Origin: Yinghuangia soli
GTDB taxonomy: Bacteria > Actinomycetota > Actinomycetes > Streptomycetales > Streptomycetaceae
Assembly: GCF_021502675.1 (NCBI RefSeq)
Contig: NZ_JAKFHA010000008.1
Span: forward strand, 176,994-240,993
DNA: 64,000 nt
Reading direction: 5' to 3'
A program made the translations under genes and the position numbers. The notes under the pieces were generated by a model. The model searched no databases, was not told the DNA's origin, and worked only from the letters and a program-made list of their open reading frames with translations. This document shows, one piece after another, positions 8,803-18,700 of the stretch. Positions within the stretch are counted from its first letter, which is position 1; each line of letters starts with the position of its first letter.

Positions 8803-9665
8803 CCACCACCGCTACGAGCGCCGACGCGACCGCCCCCGGCGAGGTGCTCCTCGCCGTCGACGGCCTGCGCGTCGCCTACCCCGGCCGCGGCCTGCGCCGC
8901 CGCCCCACCGAAGTCCTGCACGGCGTCGACATCGCCCTCCGGCCCGGCGAGACCCTGGGCCTGGTCGGCGAATCCGGCTCCGGCAAGTCGACCCTGGGCC
9001 GGGCCATCCTCGGCCTCGCCCCGGTCACCGCCGGCACCGTCGCCTACCGCGGCCGCGACATCACCCATGCGCCCCGCGCCCAACGCCGGGAACTGGCCCG
9101 AGAGATCCAGGTCGTCTTCCAGGACCCGTACGGCTCCCTCAACCCCGCCCACACCATCGGCCGGATCCTCGAAGAGCCGCTGACCGCGGTCCGCGCCATG
9201 ACCAGCACCGCGGCACAGGCGCGGATCGCCGCACTCCTTGACCGCGTCGCCCTGCCCGCGGGCGCCGTCCACCGACTGCCCCGCGAATTCTCCGGCGGCC
9301 AACGCCAACGCATCGCCATCGCCCGAGCCCTGGCCCTCGACCCGCGCGTGATCGTCTGCGACGAACCGGTCTCCGCACTCGACCTCTCGACCCAGGCGAC
9401 CATCCTGGACCTGCTCACCGAGATCCAGGAGACCACCGGCGTCGCCTACCTGTTCATCTCCCACGACCTCGCCGTCGTCCGCCGCCTCGCCCACCGCGTC
9501 GCCGTCATGTACCGCGGCGACATAGTCGAAACAGGAACCGGCGACCAGATCACCGCCCACCCGGAACACCCGTACACCAGAAAGCTCTTGATGGCGTCCC
9601 CAGTGGCCCACCCAGCCCGCCAGGCCGAACGCCGCACAGCCCGCGCCGCCCTGGCCGAAGGCTGA
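8799..9665 (+). CDS. ABC importer ATPase (DppF/OppF type)
   Basis: Second ATPase of the importer, 288 aa. Walker A GESGSGKST near residue 57, Q-loop VVFQDPYGSLNP, signature FSGGQRQR, Walker B VIVCDEPVSALD, switch His in FISHD. The C-terminal segment HPEHPYTRKLL is characteristic of oligopeptide-type ATPases. Start ATG overlaps the preceding stop (ATGA at 8799-8802). Last gene of the operon; a hairpin follows at 9698-9729. Confidence 0.93.
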   Translation: MTTTATSADATAPGEVLLAVDGLRVAYPGRGLRRRPTEVLHGVDIALRPGETLGLVGESGSGKSTLGRAILGLAPVTAGTVAYRGRDITHAPRAQRRELAREIQVVFQDPYGSLNPAHTIGRILEEPLTAVRAMTSTAAQARIAALLDRVALPAGAVHRLPREFSGGQRQRIAIARALALDPRVIVCDEPVSALDLSTQATILDLLTEIQETTGVAYLFISHDLAVVRRLAHRVAVMYRGDIVETGTGDQITAHPEHPYTRKLLMASPVAHPARQAERRTARAALAEG

Positions 9666-9697
9666 CGGCTCGGGGCCTGGACCCCTCCGACCGTGCT

Positions 9698-9729
9698 GCC
9701 CCTCGTATCGGCAACCCGGTGCGAGGGGC
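9698..9729. terminator. Hairpin between convergent genes
   Basis: Perfect 8-bp stem GCCCCTCG (9698-9705) with CGAGGGGC (9722-9729) and a 16-base loop. It sits in the 75-base gap between the importer operon and the convergent unknown operon, so it can serve both strands. There is no U-tract, as is common in high-GC actinobacteria. Confidence 0.6.
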
Positions 9730-9740
9730 GTCCGGTTCAT

Positions 9741-10811
9741 CTACAACCCCACGATCGGCGCGATCAGTTTGTCGAGCCAGCTCCGGGCGACCAGTACTCG
9801 GGCGCGGTAGTAGCTCGTCTGGTGCACACGGCTGGACGCCGGTCCGAAATCGGTCACCTTGGCGACTTCGCCGGCGGTGACAGGGCCATGCTGCTCGATT
9901 CGGGCGATCAGGTTCCTCGTGACGGGCGTGATAACGGTCTGGCCCAGTTCATGGTGGAGAAACACCAGGTCGGACGGATCGATGCGCCGCTCCACCTCTG
10001 TCCGGCCGTCCAGTACCACCGCGATGAGCTTCCTGGCGACGGCGAGGCGGGGCAGGAAGTCCCCGAACTGGCCCGCCACCCCGCCGAGCGCACGCTCCAG
10101 CTTCACTTCGACGGGCAGCAGGCCCCACCAGCCCTCGGGGTTCGGGGCGAGCCGGCCGAAGTCGGTGAACTCGCGGACGACCCCGTCCGATCCTTCGAGA
10201 GAGAACCTCACCACGCGCTCGGGCCGGCCGAAGGCCTGCGACACGATACGCGGCTTGCCGTCGACACCGCGCAAGGCCTGCGGCCCGAGCGTGAGGCCGG
10301 CGTTCATCAGGAGGACGAGGTCCGCCCCCAAGGCGTCCACGAACGCGACCAGGCCCGGCTCGTACTTGACCAGCCGCTCGAAGTACACCGAGCCGGCGAC
10401 GTTGCTCAGCCAGCCGGTGAGGCCGGCCTCGAAATCGGCGAGGGAGGCAGCCCCGGTCTCCATGCGGGTGAGCCGGTCGGAGAGGAGCTTCGGAACCTCC
10501 TCATAGGTCCCGAGGCCGAAGTGGGCCGGTTCGAGGGGCGTTTCCCGCATCCGCTTGGGGACCTCCGCCCGGAGTATGGAGTCCACCTTGGCCAGGAGCG
10601 CGAGCCGGGCCGTCCGCTCCCGATCACTGGTGAGGAGGTCGAACAGCAACTTCCGGCGCTGCGGGGGTGTCGTCGGCTTCAGACCCAGGGCGCGTGCGGC
10701 GCCTTCCGGCGAGGCGCCGTGGTCGGAAAGGGCCTTGACGACGCGCGCGGACAGAGAGCCCTCCGCGTTCTTCCCGATCGCCGAGATGTCGGCCTTCGCC
10801 AGTCCGCTCAC
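9741..10811 (-). CDS. Uncharacterised protein, possible PD-(D/E)XK nuclease motif
   Basis: 356 aa; I do not recognise the family. No signal peptide or clear membrane helix. The N-terminal 130 residues look helical and charged. In the C-terminal half, DFGRL at about 217 is followed 18 residues later by PVEVKLE (E235, K237). A D-x17-E-x-K arrangement with a preceding hydrophobic strand fits the core of PD-(D/E)XK nucleases, but this is only a motif reading. The last 60 residues (ARIEQHGPVTAGEVAKV) resemble a small winged-helix-like segment. Start GTG overlaps the upstream stop (GTGA at 10808-10811), so it is co-translated with the 562-aa gene. It is the last gene of the unknown operon. Confidence 0.75.
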   Translation of the reverse strand: MSGLAKADISAIGKNAEGSLSARVVKALSDHGASPEGAARALGLKPTTPPQRRKLLFDLLTSDRERTARLALLAKVDSILRAEVPKRMRETPLEPAHFGLGTYEEVPKLLSDRLTRMETGAASLADFEAGLTGWLSNVAGSVYFERLVKYEPGLVAFVDALGADLVLLMNAGLTLGPQALRGVDGKPRIVSQAFGRPERVVRFSLEGSDGVVREFTDFGRLAPNPEGWWGLLPVEVKLERALGGVAGQFGDFLPRLAVARKLIAVVLDGRTEVERRIDPSDLVFLHHELGQTVITPVTRNLIARIEQHGPVTAGEVAKVTDFGPASSRVHQTSYYRARVLVARSWLDKLIAPIVGL

Positions 10812-12496
10812 GGTTCGAGCAGCGTCTCGAGGTCGGAGTAGAAACCGCGGACGTGCATCAGCTCCCGGAACGGCGGCCAGGCGCCGGCAGCGGTGATCAG
10901 GGCGATCTCCAGGACGACGGACGCGGTGAGCTGCTCGCGGAAGTCGGTGCGCATGGAGAGGAGTTCACCGATGTGGGCGATCTCGGACGCGCTGCGCCGG
11001 TCGACCGCGGCGACCGCCATGGTGAGCCGGGCGTCGATCCGGTCGAGCTGGTCGAGCACGGCGAAGCACTGGAATGCCAGCAGACCGACGTTGAGATAGC
11101 CGGCCAGGGCGGTGAGCCACGAGCCGCTCGGAACCTTCAGCACCACGAACGAGAGCACGGCGGCAGCCTTGGCCAGGAGGCTCAGGAGTTCTTCCGCGAG
11201 CTCGCGGGTCCGCTGCTCGGCCGCGAGACGTCGCATCAGCTGCCGTCGGTAGTGGCTCCAGACCACATAGGTGAAGCTGTCCTTGGGGACGGTGCCGGTG
11301 GTGACGAGACGGTCGAGGACCGGCTCGGCGAGCATGCTCAGGCACCGGGCGCTGCCTCCCTTCTGGGTCAGCGCCACGTCGAGCACCCGGACTTCGGGCG
11401 ACCGCGCCGCGTACTCGGCGGGCGCCGGGCGGTCCGGAGCCCAGTCCGGCAGAGCCTTCGCCACCCAGCCGCCGTGGCGCGGCAGGTCCCCGACGATCCG
11501 CTCCGGTTCGCTGCGGAACACGGCGATATGCGCTCCGACAGCCTGCTGCACTTTCCACTCGGTGACCGGCTCCTGGACGGTGGCGACGGCCATCGCCGCG
11601 AGCGGTGTGACGGCGTGGATGCGCTTGAGCAGTTCCTCCAACTCGGCGGACACCTGCACGGCCTCGGCATCGAGTTCCGTGATGCGCAGTGCAGTCGTGG
11701 CGTCGCCAGGGGAGTTGACCGCGCTGAATTCTTCGCCGCCCCAGGCCAGGGCATCGGCGTTGTGCTCCCGGCGCAGCTTGATCTCGCCGAGCCGCCGGCG
11801 CAAGGCAACAGCGTCGGGCATCGATTCCATCAGCCGGCGCAGCGGTTCCGGCTTGGTCAGCCGGTAGAACGCGGGGGTCGGCTGCCACCATGCGCCCGGG
11901 GACGGGTGCCGCCGCTGCCCGTGTTCGTCCCGGTTGCTCGGCTCGACGCCAAGTGCCGTCCAGGCCGCGTTGACGAGGTTGGCGCTGAGGTTCAACTGCA
12001 CGACGAGATCCTCGGTGGCCCGCAGGTCGATCTCGACGAGTGCGGCGCGGACCCGTGCCCACAGACCGGCCACGGCGTACTCTGCGAACTCCCTGACCAC
12101 GTCCCACGGATGCAGAACCCGGCTGGGGAATTCCTCGGCAGCCGCGTCCAGCCCGGCCTGCAGGGCCTGCACACCGGCCCAACCGTGCCCCGTGTAGAGG
12201 CGCAGTACCTGCTGGTCCAGCGTGGCGTCGTAGACGACGTCGACAGTACGTCCGTCCACGGTGACCGGATGTCGCGGGCGCGGGCGGCCCGGGACGGAAC
12301 CGAGGGGAAGCCGCCGGTATCCGGACGCGAGATCGGCTTCGTAGACCGCGACCCGACGTCCCCAGTCGAGGCGTTGGCCCGCGGTCTGCCCCTTCCGCGC
12401 CTCGGCGCTCACGACGGTGGAGGAAACGAGGGCAGCATCGACGGTATGGCGACTGGGCCCCGGCACGAGATCGATGCCGTCCACTTCGACGCTCAC
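10808..12496 (-). CDS. Uncharacterised protein with C-terminal hydrophobic segment
   Basis: 562 aa, family not recognised. Mostly soluble and charged, with Trp-rich patches (GAWWQPTPAFY), then long amphipathic helices (RRLGEIKLRREHNAD; VSAELEELLKRIHA). A hydrophobic stretch at about residues 440-480 (LLAKAAAVLSFVVLK, ALAGYLNVGLLAFQCFAVL) may form one or two membrane or buried helices. The longer open frame begins at 12646, but GTG at 12496 forms a GTGA overlap with the stop of the 1020-aa gene. It is therefore the most likely start. The 4-base overlaps at both ends argue that the three proteins are made in fixed ratio and act together. Confidence 0.75.
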   Translation of the reverse strand: MSVEVDGIDLVPGPSRHTVDAALVSSTVVSAEARKGQTAGQRLDWGRRVAVYEADLASGYRRLPLGSVPGRPRPRHPVTVDGRTVDVVYDATLDQQVLRLYTGHGWAGVQALQAGLDAAAEEFPSRVLHPWDVVREFAEYAVAGLWARVRAALVEIDLRATEDLVVQLNLSANLVNAAWTALGVEPSNRDEHGQRRHPSPGAWWQPTPAFYRLTKPEPLRRLMESMPDAVALRRRLGEIKLRREHNADALAWGGEEFSAVNSPGDATTALRITELDAEAVQVSAELEELLKRIHAVTPLAAMAVATVQEPVTEWKVQQAVGAHIAVFRSEPERIVGDLPRHGGWVAKALPDWAPDRPAPAEYAARSPEVRVLDVALTQKGGSARCLSMLAEPVLDRLVTTGTVPKDSFTYVVWSHYRRQLMRRLAAEQRTRELAEELLSLLAKAAAVLSFVVLKVPSGSWLTALAGYLNVGLLAFQCFAVLDQLDRIDARLTMAVAAVDRRSASEIAHIGELLSMRTDFREQLTASVVLEIALITAAGAWPPFRELMHVRGFYSDLETLLEP

Positions 12497-15400
12497 GGGT
12501 TCTCGCCGTTCTTCTCGTCGGCGGCCGCTTGCGCGGCTTCGTCCTGCTCCGCCTTCGCGGCTTCGGCACGCTCCTTCCGGAGGTCGGGCAGTTTGTCGGT
12601 GCTGTCGTGCAGATACACCAGCGAGGTCGGCACCACGAAGGTCCACGCGGGTCCGTCCGGCGTCCCGCCGAGCCGGTCGTCGGTCTGCGCGCGCAGCTCC
12701 TCGTGCAGCGGTACGAACAGCGGGTCGCCGATCACCGGCGCCGGACCGCCGGACCAGGGCTCGCGGGTGGCGAGGTAGTGCAGCACCGCGTCCTCGTACG
12801 ACGGGCTCACGGCCACGAGTACCCGCGCCATGCCGGCGCGGAGAAACGCGGTGAACGCGGGGTCGGCGTCGTCGGAGCGGCCCATGAGCTCAAGCCAGCG
12901 CGGCATCTCCGCCCAGAAGTACGGATAGAACAAATAGGACAGATGCTCCCACTCGAAGGCTTGCTCCAGGAACTGCACCATGCGGCCTTGGGCCCGCGCG
13001 GCGTCGATGTCGATGGCCGGCCAGTCGACCTCGTCGCGCGCCTTCGTCTCGACGCGGGCGGTGGTGGGCGGGAGCGGCAGGCCGGTACCCGGCTCCTGGT
13101 TCTCCTGGAACTCGAAGCGGGTGTCGACCGGTGTGACCTTGCGGGTCTTCATCGCGGTGGTGCGGGGCAGCAGGTCGTCCGCGCCGTCGGAGTCGAACTC
13201 CTTGGTGATCAAGGTCAAGCAGTGCTTCTTGATCTCTTCGTCCATGACCGCTTTGTCGGCCGCGTCGGAGGTGCCTTGGAGGACGACGGAGACCGTGGCC
13301 GACTTCAGCGTGGCGAGCCGATCGCGGTAATCGGCGAGCCGACGTTCGTACTCGGCCTGCCGGGCCTGGTTGACGGCGCGCGTCTTCTTCTCCTCGGCCG
13401 CTTTGACGACGGCGTGGACGTCCTGCTGCCACTTCTGGCGGCGCTGCTCGGTGAGCTCCAGATAGAGCACCGCGCTGGCGTCGTAGTAGTCGATCTCTTC
13501 CCAGAAGCGAAGGCGAAGGGTGGTGTCGTCGTCCTGGAAGACCAGGTCCTCTCGCGGAGCGACCGACTCGTCCAAGTGCCAATAGCCCACGTCCGGCCGC
13601 GTCTCCTGCCACACCAGGCGGTCCGCGATCTCCAGCGCCATCTGGTTCTTGGGTGCCTTGCTCTTGAATTCCCCGTACCCGAAGAAGTCGACACGCACCG
13701 CCCGGTAGCCCCCGATGCCGGCGCCGCGGCACTCGAAGACCTTCGAGTGGTCCGCCCCCGAGATCTCCTTCTCCGCGAAGTAGCGCGATCCGGTGACCAG
13801 GTCGCGCAGGGCGACCGTCTTGCGGTCCTCGGGCACCGGAAGCGCCTCCAGGTCGTACTCGGCGCGCAGCCCGCGGTAGCTTGCCGCGGTGATGGTCTCC
13901 GGTGCGGGGATGTTCGGCACGTCGTAGACGGGCGGATCCGGCGGCTGCGGCACGCTCAGCGCCGTCGTGAACGCGCGCAGCTTGGCATCCGCCCAGGCGG
14001 CAGCGGGCTGCGGCACGAGGAACTCGAACATCAGCCGCTTGCCGTAGTTGAAGACCTGCGCCTTGTAGACCTTGTCCACCCACCGGTACATGCCCGAGAC
14101 GTGGCCGCCCGTGGAATTGGCGAAGACCTGCTTGTTGGACTCCTCGGTCTCGGTCAGCCGGGTCGTCGTGCGCTGGACGGCCGTCTGCGAGGCGACGCGG
14201 CTCACTGCCTTGTCGATGACGTCGCGCGCGAAGTTCCGCGAGGTCTTCGCGGTGTCCTCGGATGCCCTGTTGTAGGCGAACCCGGCGGTAAGTGAGGCGA
14301 CGACGGGCGTGCCCTGGTACGTCACGGTGGCGTTGGCGGTGACCCCGAGCGTGGTCTTGACCACGGCCTCGGCCTCGTCCTTGACCTCGAAGCGCTGCGT
14401 GGACTGGACGTCGCGGGTGGTGTCCCGGCTCCCTGACTCGCTCGCGGAGAAGGTGTCCTCGGCGCGTTCGGTCCGCCGGTGCCGGCGGGTTTTGGACTCG
14501 CCGCTCAGCACGTTGTGGATATGCGAGATCTCGCCCGGCCGGTACGCCACCAGCCACTGCCGCACGACCTTCAGGTCGCCGACCCCGATCGGCTTGATGG
14601 CGTTGAAGGGCCGCAGATAGCGCAGGAGCCGCGCGAAGACCGGGTGGATGACCGGGGTGGCGGTCAGATGGCGGCCCAGCGCCGACGTGTCGCCGATCAG
14701 CGGGAAGCCGGGCACGGCCGACCTCAGGTCCCAGCCGCGCAGGCCCGGATGGTCTTCCTCGAGCGCGGCCAGCAGGATCTGCTCGTTCCTGGTCGCCGTC
14801 CCGCGGGCCTGGATCCGCGCCACCGACAGGTCGACGGCAAGGGCTTCGAGCACATGCAGCGCGCGGAGCCCGTCGATGATGCGTTCCAAGCTCACCGTGG
14901 CCAGGCGGCGCAGCACGTACAACAGGTAGAGGGTATCGAAGAGCCGATGCTTCGCGGCGGCGAAGTCGTCGGTGTGCGCACCGGACGGTGCGAAGACGAT
15001 GTCCGTGAGCGGCGCGCCCAGAAGCTTCTCCAGCCGCTCGACGAGCCTCGGCAGGTCGGGGTCGGCGCCCTCGGCTGCCAAGACGTCCAGTACGCGGCCG
15101 AGCCCGGCCAGCAAAGGCAGCGGGGGCAGCAGATCCAGCCGGTCCGGCAGGACGTGGATCCTCCCGTTGCGGACCACGGTCGCGTAGCGGTCCAGTTCCT
15201 CCCACTGAAGCGGCTGCGAGGACGACCCGCGCGTGGTCAAGCCGCTCCCGCGGCAGGGGTCCGCGCACGGAGGCACCAGGTCGAGGACCTCGTCGAGAAG
15301 CAGCGCGAGCCGCTCTGCCTCGGTCTGCTCGGCGGCCTCGGGAGCGCAGGCGACCCTGCTGAAGACCAGGTGGCCGATCGCCGATCCGCCGGCCTCCGTG

Positions 15401-15555
15401 TGCAGGTCGCGCGGTTCGCGGCGGACGGCGGTGTCGAAGCTCCGGTAGGTGTCGTCGTGGATGTAGTGCATCCGAAGCGTCCCGCTGTCCACGGAATCGG
15501 GAGGACGCACGACCATGAAGTCGAACACCGGCTCCTGGCCGGTGCCGCCGCTCAT
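12493..15555 (-). CDS. Large uncharacterised protein with beta-rich core and coiled coil
   Basis: 1020 aa, no signal peptide and no obvious membrane helix. Regions seen: N-terminal domain 1-335; an Arg/Glu/Thr-rich stretch 338-400 starting RPGEISHIHNVLSGE; an alternating, beta-rich segment about 400-430; an amphipathic helix 436-456; then YRWVDKVYKAQVFNYGKRLM at 490-509. Next come a beta-rich domain 590-700, a coiled coil about 703-752 and an aromatic patch EWEHLSYLFYPYFW at 868-881. A charged Ala/Glu/Lys tail ends the protein. ATG at 15555 has GGAG 7 bases upstream. It is co-translated with the 562- and 356-aa genes. My impression is that the aromatic and GEISHIHNVL-type signatures recur in large uncharacterised bacterial proteins; this is recollection, not a search. 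Function unknown. Confidence 0.8.
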   Translation of the reverse strand: MSGGTGQEPVFDFMVVRPPDSVDSGTLRMHYIHDDTYRSFDTAVRREPRDLHTEAGGSAIGHLVFSRVACAPEAAEQTEAERLALLLDEVLDLVPPCADPCRGSGLTTRGSSSQPLQWEELDRYATVVRNGRIHVLPDRLDLLPPLPLLAGLGRVLDVLAAEGADPDLPRLVERLEKLLGAPLTDIVFAPSGAHTDDFAAAKHRLFDTLYLLYVLRRLATVSLERIIDGLRALHVLEALAVDLSVARIQARGTATRNEQILLAALEEDHPGLRGWDLRSAVPGFPLIGDTSALGRHLTATPVIHPVFARLLRYLRPFNAIKPIGVGDLKVVRQWLVAYRPGEISHIHNVLSGESKTRRHRRTERAEDTFSASESGSRDTTRDVQSTQRFEVKDEAEAVVKTTLGVTANATVTYQGTPVVASLTAGFAYNRASEDTAKTSRNFARDVIDKAVSRVASQTAVQRTTTRLTETEESNKQVFANSTGGHVSGMYRWVDKVYKAQVFNYGKRLMFEFLVPQPAAAWADAKLRAFTTALSVPQPPDPPVYDVPNIPAPETITAASYRGLRAEYDLEALPVPEDRKTVALRDLVTGSRYFAEKEISGADHSKVFECRGAGIGGYRAVRVDFFGYGEFKSKAPKNQMALEIADRLVWQETRPDVGYWHLDESVAPREDLVFQDDDTTLRLRFWEEIDYYDASAVLYLELTEQRRQKWQQDVHAVVKAAEEKKTRAVNQARQAEYERRLADYRDRLATLKSATVSVVLQGTSDAADKAVMDEEIKKHCLTLITKEFDSDGADDLLPRTTAMKTRKVTPVDTRFEFQENQEPGTGLPLPPTTARVETKARDEVDWPAIDIDAARAQGRMVQFLEQAFEWEHLSYLFYPYFWAEMPRWLELMGRSDDADPAFTAFLRAGMARVLVAVSPSYEDAVLHYLATREPWSGGPAPVIGDPLFVPLHEELRAQTDDRLGGTPDGPAWTFVVPTSLVYLHDSTDKLPDLRKERAEAAKAEQDEAAQAAADEKNGENP

Positions 15556-15740
15556 CTCGTCACTCCACCGGGGCGGGACATCCTGCCGTACTCGATCGAC
15601 TTCCGCGATAGGACCATGGCATCCGCCTTTGCCCTCAAGGGAGTTCGCGCAAACAGGACATCTTTACCGTAGAGCGTGCCGATCCGCGCGTACGGCAGAT
15701 CCGTCAATCCCGTGACGATTCCGGCCGCACAGATCGTCAC
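15552..15740 (-). CDS. Possible 62-aa leader protein of the unknown operon
   Basis: Short open frame whose TGA overlaps the ATG of the 1020-aa gene (ATGA at 15552-15555), the same junction style as the two other junctions of this operon. No convincing ribosome-binding site precedes the GTG at 15740; translation may begin at a later in-frame ATG near 15620 (MVLSRKSIEYGRM). The product is basic and unlike anything I recognise. It could be real and coupled, or an accidental frame. Confidence 0.35.
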   Translation of the reverse strand: MTICAAGIVTGLTDLPYARIGTLYGKDVLFARTPLRAKADAMVLSRKSIEYGRMSRPGGVTR

Positions 15741-15773
15741 TTCATGCTGTGCGGCCGGGCCCCGGGAACGGCG

Positions 15774-18700
15774 TCAGCCTGTTGCCGGGAAGAAGTCGTC
15801 GTCCAGGGTGGCGGCGTCGATCTTGTCGTGGGTGGTGGCCGGGCCTACTCGGGTGAGGATGCGTTCCAGGCTGGCGGTGAGCCTGGTGCGGGCGATGGTG
15901 TCCAGGGAGAGTTTGCCGAGGGCGCCTTCGAGGCGGTCGAGTTCTTCGAGGACGGCGACGGCGGTGGCGGCGCCGTCCGGGGCCAGTTCGGACCTCAGGT
16001 GGGCGGCCAGGACGGCGATGGTCGGGTGGTCGAAGACCACGGTGACCGGGAGCCGCAGGCCGGTGGCGGCCGAGAGGCGGTTGCGGAGTTCGACCGACGA
16101 GAGGGAGTCGAAGCCCAGGTCGACCAGGCTGCGCGTGATGTCGACGGCGTCCGGGGAGGCGTGTCCCAGGACGGAGGCGACGTCGGTGCGGACGAGGTCG
16201 AGGAGCAGGCGTTCGGCTTCCTCGGGGGACGCCTCGGCCAGCGACTTGGCGAGGTCCGCGCTGCCCGATGCGCGCCGGGCGGTGGGGATGCGGACCAGGC
16301 CGCGGAGGAGGAGCGGGACGGCGTCCGGGCCGATGGACTCGGCCTGGTCGGCGAGGGTCGCGAGGTCGAGGCGCACTGGGACCTGCACGGCGTCGGGGGC
16401 CGCGAGTGCGGCGTCGAAGAGGGCCAGGCCCTCGTCGGGGGACAGTACGGCCATGCCGCTGCGGGCCGCGCGCCGGGCGAGGTTGCCGCCGGTGCGGTCG
16501 GCCATCCCGCCGGACTGCTCCCAGGGTCCCCACGCGAGTGAGACCGCGGGCCGCCCGAGGGCGCGGCGGTGCTGGGCGAGTGCGTCGGTGAAGCCGTTGG
16601 CCGCGGCGTAGTTGGCCTGGCCGGGGGAGCCGAGCAGGCCCGCGGCCGAGGAGAAGATCACGAAGGCGGCGAGGTTGTGGTGGCCTTCGGTCAGGTCGTG
16701 CAGGTGCCAGGCGGCGTCGACCTTCGGGTCGAGGACCGCGTCGAGGCGTTCCGGGGTGAGCGAGTCGACCAGGCCGTCGTCGAGCGTGCCGGCCAGGTGG
16801 ACGACCGCGGTCAGCGGATGGGCGGACGGGACGGCCGCGAGCAGCCGCTCGGCGTCGCCGCGCCGGGTGGTGTCGGCGGCGATGACTTGCACCGAGGCGC
16901 CTGCGGCGGTCAGTTCTGCGGTGAGGTCCGCGATGCCTTCCGCGTCCGGACCGCGGCGGGACGCCAGGATCAGGCTCCGGACGCCGTGGGTGGCGACCAG
17001 GTGCCGGGCCAGGAGCATGCCCAGTGCGCCGGTGCCGCCGGTAAGCAGGACCGTGCCGTCCCCGAGTGGCGACGGGGCTGCGGTGTGCGACCGCTCGATG
17101 CGGGCCAGGCGGGGGACGAGAGCTTCGCCCGCCCGGAGGGCCAGTTGCGCCTCGCCGGTGGTGAGGGCGTGCGCGAGGGCGGCCGCCGATGCGTCCGTGC
17201 CGTCGGTGTCGACCAGCGTGAAGCGGCCGGGATGCTCGGACTGCGCGGAGCGGACGAGCCCCCAGACGGCGGCACCGGCCAGGTCGGCGACGGTTTCGCC
17301 GGGGGAGGTGCCGACCGCGTGCGTGGTGAGCAGGACGAGATGGCTCGCGGCGAAGCGCGGGTCGGCGAGCCAGGTGGAGAGCAACTCAAGCGTGCGCTGT
17401 GCCAGTTCGTGGGTGTGCGCGGCCGTGTCGCCGTCCTTGGCACGGACCGGGTCGGTGGCCAGGGGGACGATGACGGTGTCGGGGAGCGGTTCGGCGAGCG
17501 CGGCCAAGGCTGCTGCGGCGCTGCCGGGAGTGCTGCCGATGTCGGTGAGCTGCGGCGTCTCGGCGACCACCGCGAGCCGCTTGGCGGAGTCCCGGGCGGC
17601 CGGAGTCCACTGCACGCGGAACAGGCTCTCGTACGAGGTGCCGCCCGACGTGCGCAGCCGCTCGGCGGCGACCGGCAGGAACGCCAGCTCGCGGACAGAG
17701 GCGACCGGCTTGCCCTTCGGGTCGGTCACGGTGACCGCCATGCGCTCGCCGTCCAGCCGGGTCAGCCGCACGCGCAGCGACGCCGCGCCCGGGGCGTGCA
17801 CGCGCACGCCCGTCCAGGCGAAGGGCAGCGCCACGCGGTCGTCGTCGGCGTCGCGGCCTGCCGCGCCGGCGTGCAGCGCGGCGTCCAGGAGCGCCGGATG
17901 GACCAGGAAGTCGGCCGCCTGCGCCTGGAGTTCCTCGGGCAGATGGACCTCCGCGAAGACCTCGTCGCCGCGCTCCCAGGCCGCGGTGAGACCGCGGAAC
18001 GCCGGTCCGTAGCGGTAGCCGCGTTCGGCGAGCCCGGGATAGAAGCCGTCCAGGGAAAGCGGGACCGCGCCGGGCGGCGGCCAGACCGCGAGGCGCCCCG
18101 GCATGTCGTCGGAGTCGTCGGGGCCCAGCGTGCCGGTGGCGTGGCAGGTCCACGCCTCGTCCGCGCCCGGGTCCTCGGACCTGCCGTACACCGCGAGCAT
18201 GCGGACGCCGTCGGTGTCCGGGGGCCGCACCACGACGCGCAGCTGCACCGACCCCTCGGCGGGCAGCACCAGGGGTGTCTGCACGACGAGTTCGCGGACC
18301 AGGTCGCAGGCCACCCGGTCGGCGGTGAACGCCGCGAGTTCGAGCAGCGCCGTGCCGGGCACCACCACGGCGCCGAGCACCGCATGGTCGACCAGCCACG
18401 GGTGGGTCGCCGGGGAGACCCGGCCGGTGAGCACCAGGCCTTCGCTGGTCGGGAGTTCGACCACCGCACCGAGCAGCGGGTGGTCTGCGGCGCGCTGCCC
18501 GATGCCGGTGACGTCGCCCGCCCCGGCCGGTTGCTTCGGCAGCCAGTACGCCTTGCGGCTGAACGCGTGCGGCGGAAGCTCCGCAGGCCGGGCCCCGGCG
18601 AACACCGAACCCCAGTCCACGGACCCGCCGCGCGTGTGCACCCGCGCCAACGCCGTGGTCAGCGCCACCGGTTCGGAGCGGTCCGAACGCAGCGTCGGCG

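Noticed and set aside
9741-15555. Unknown operon considered as an extracellular contractile injection system or prophage remnant
   Set aside because: No sheath, tube, baseplate, spike, AAA ATPase, portal, terminase or integrase gene is present nearby.
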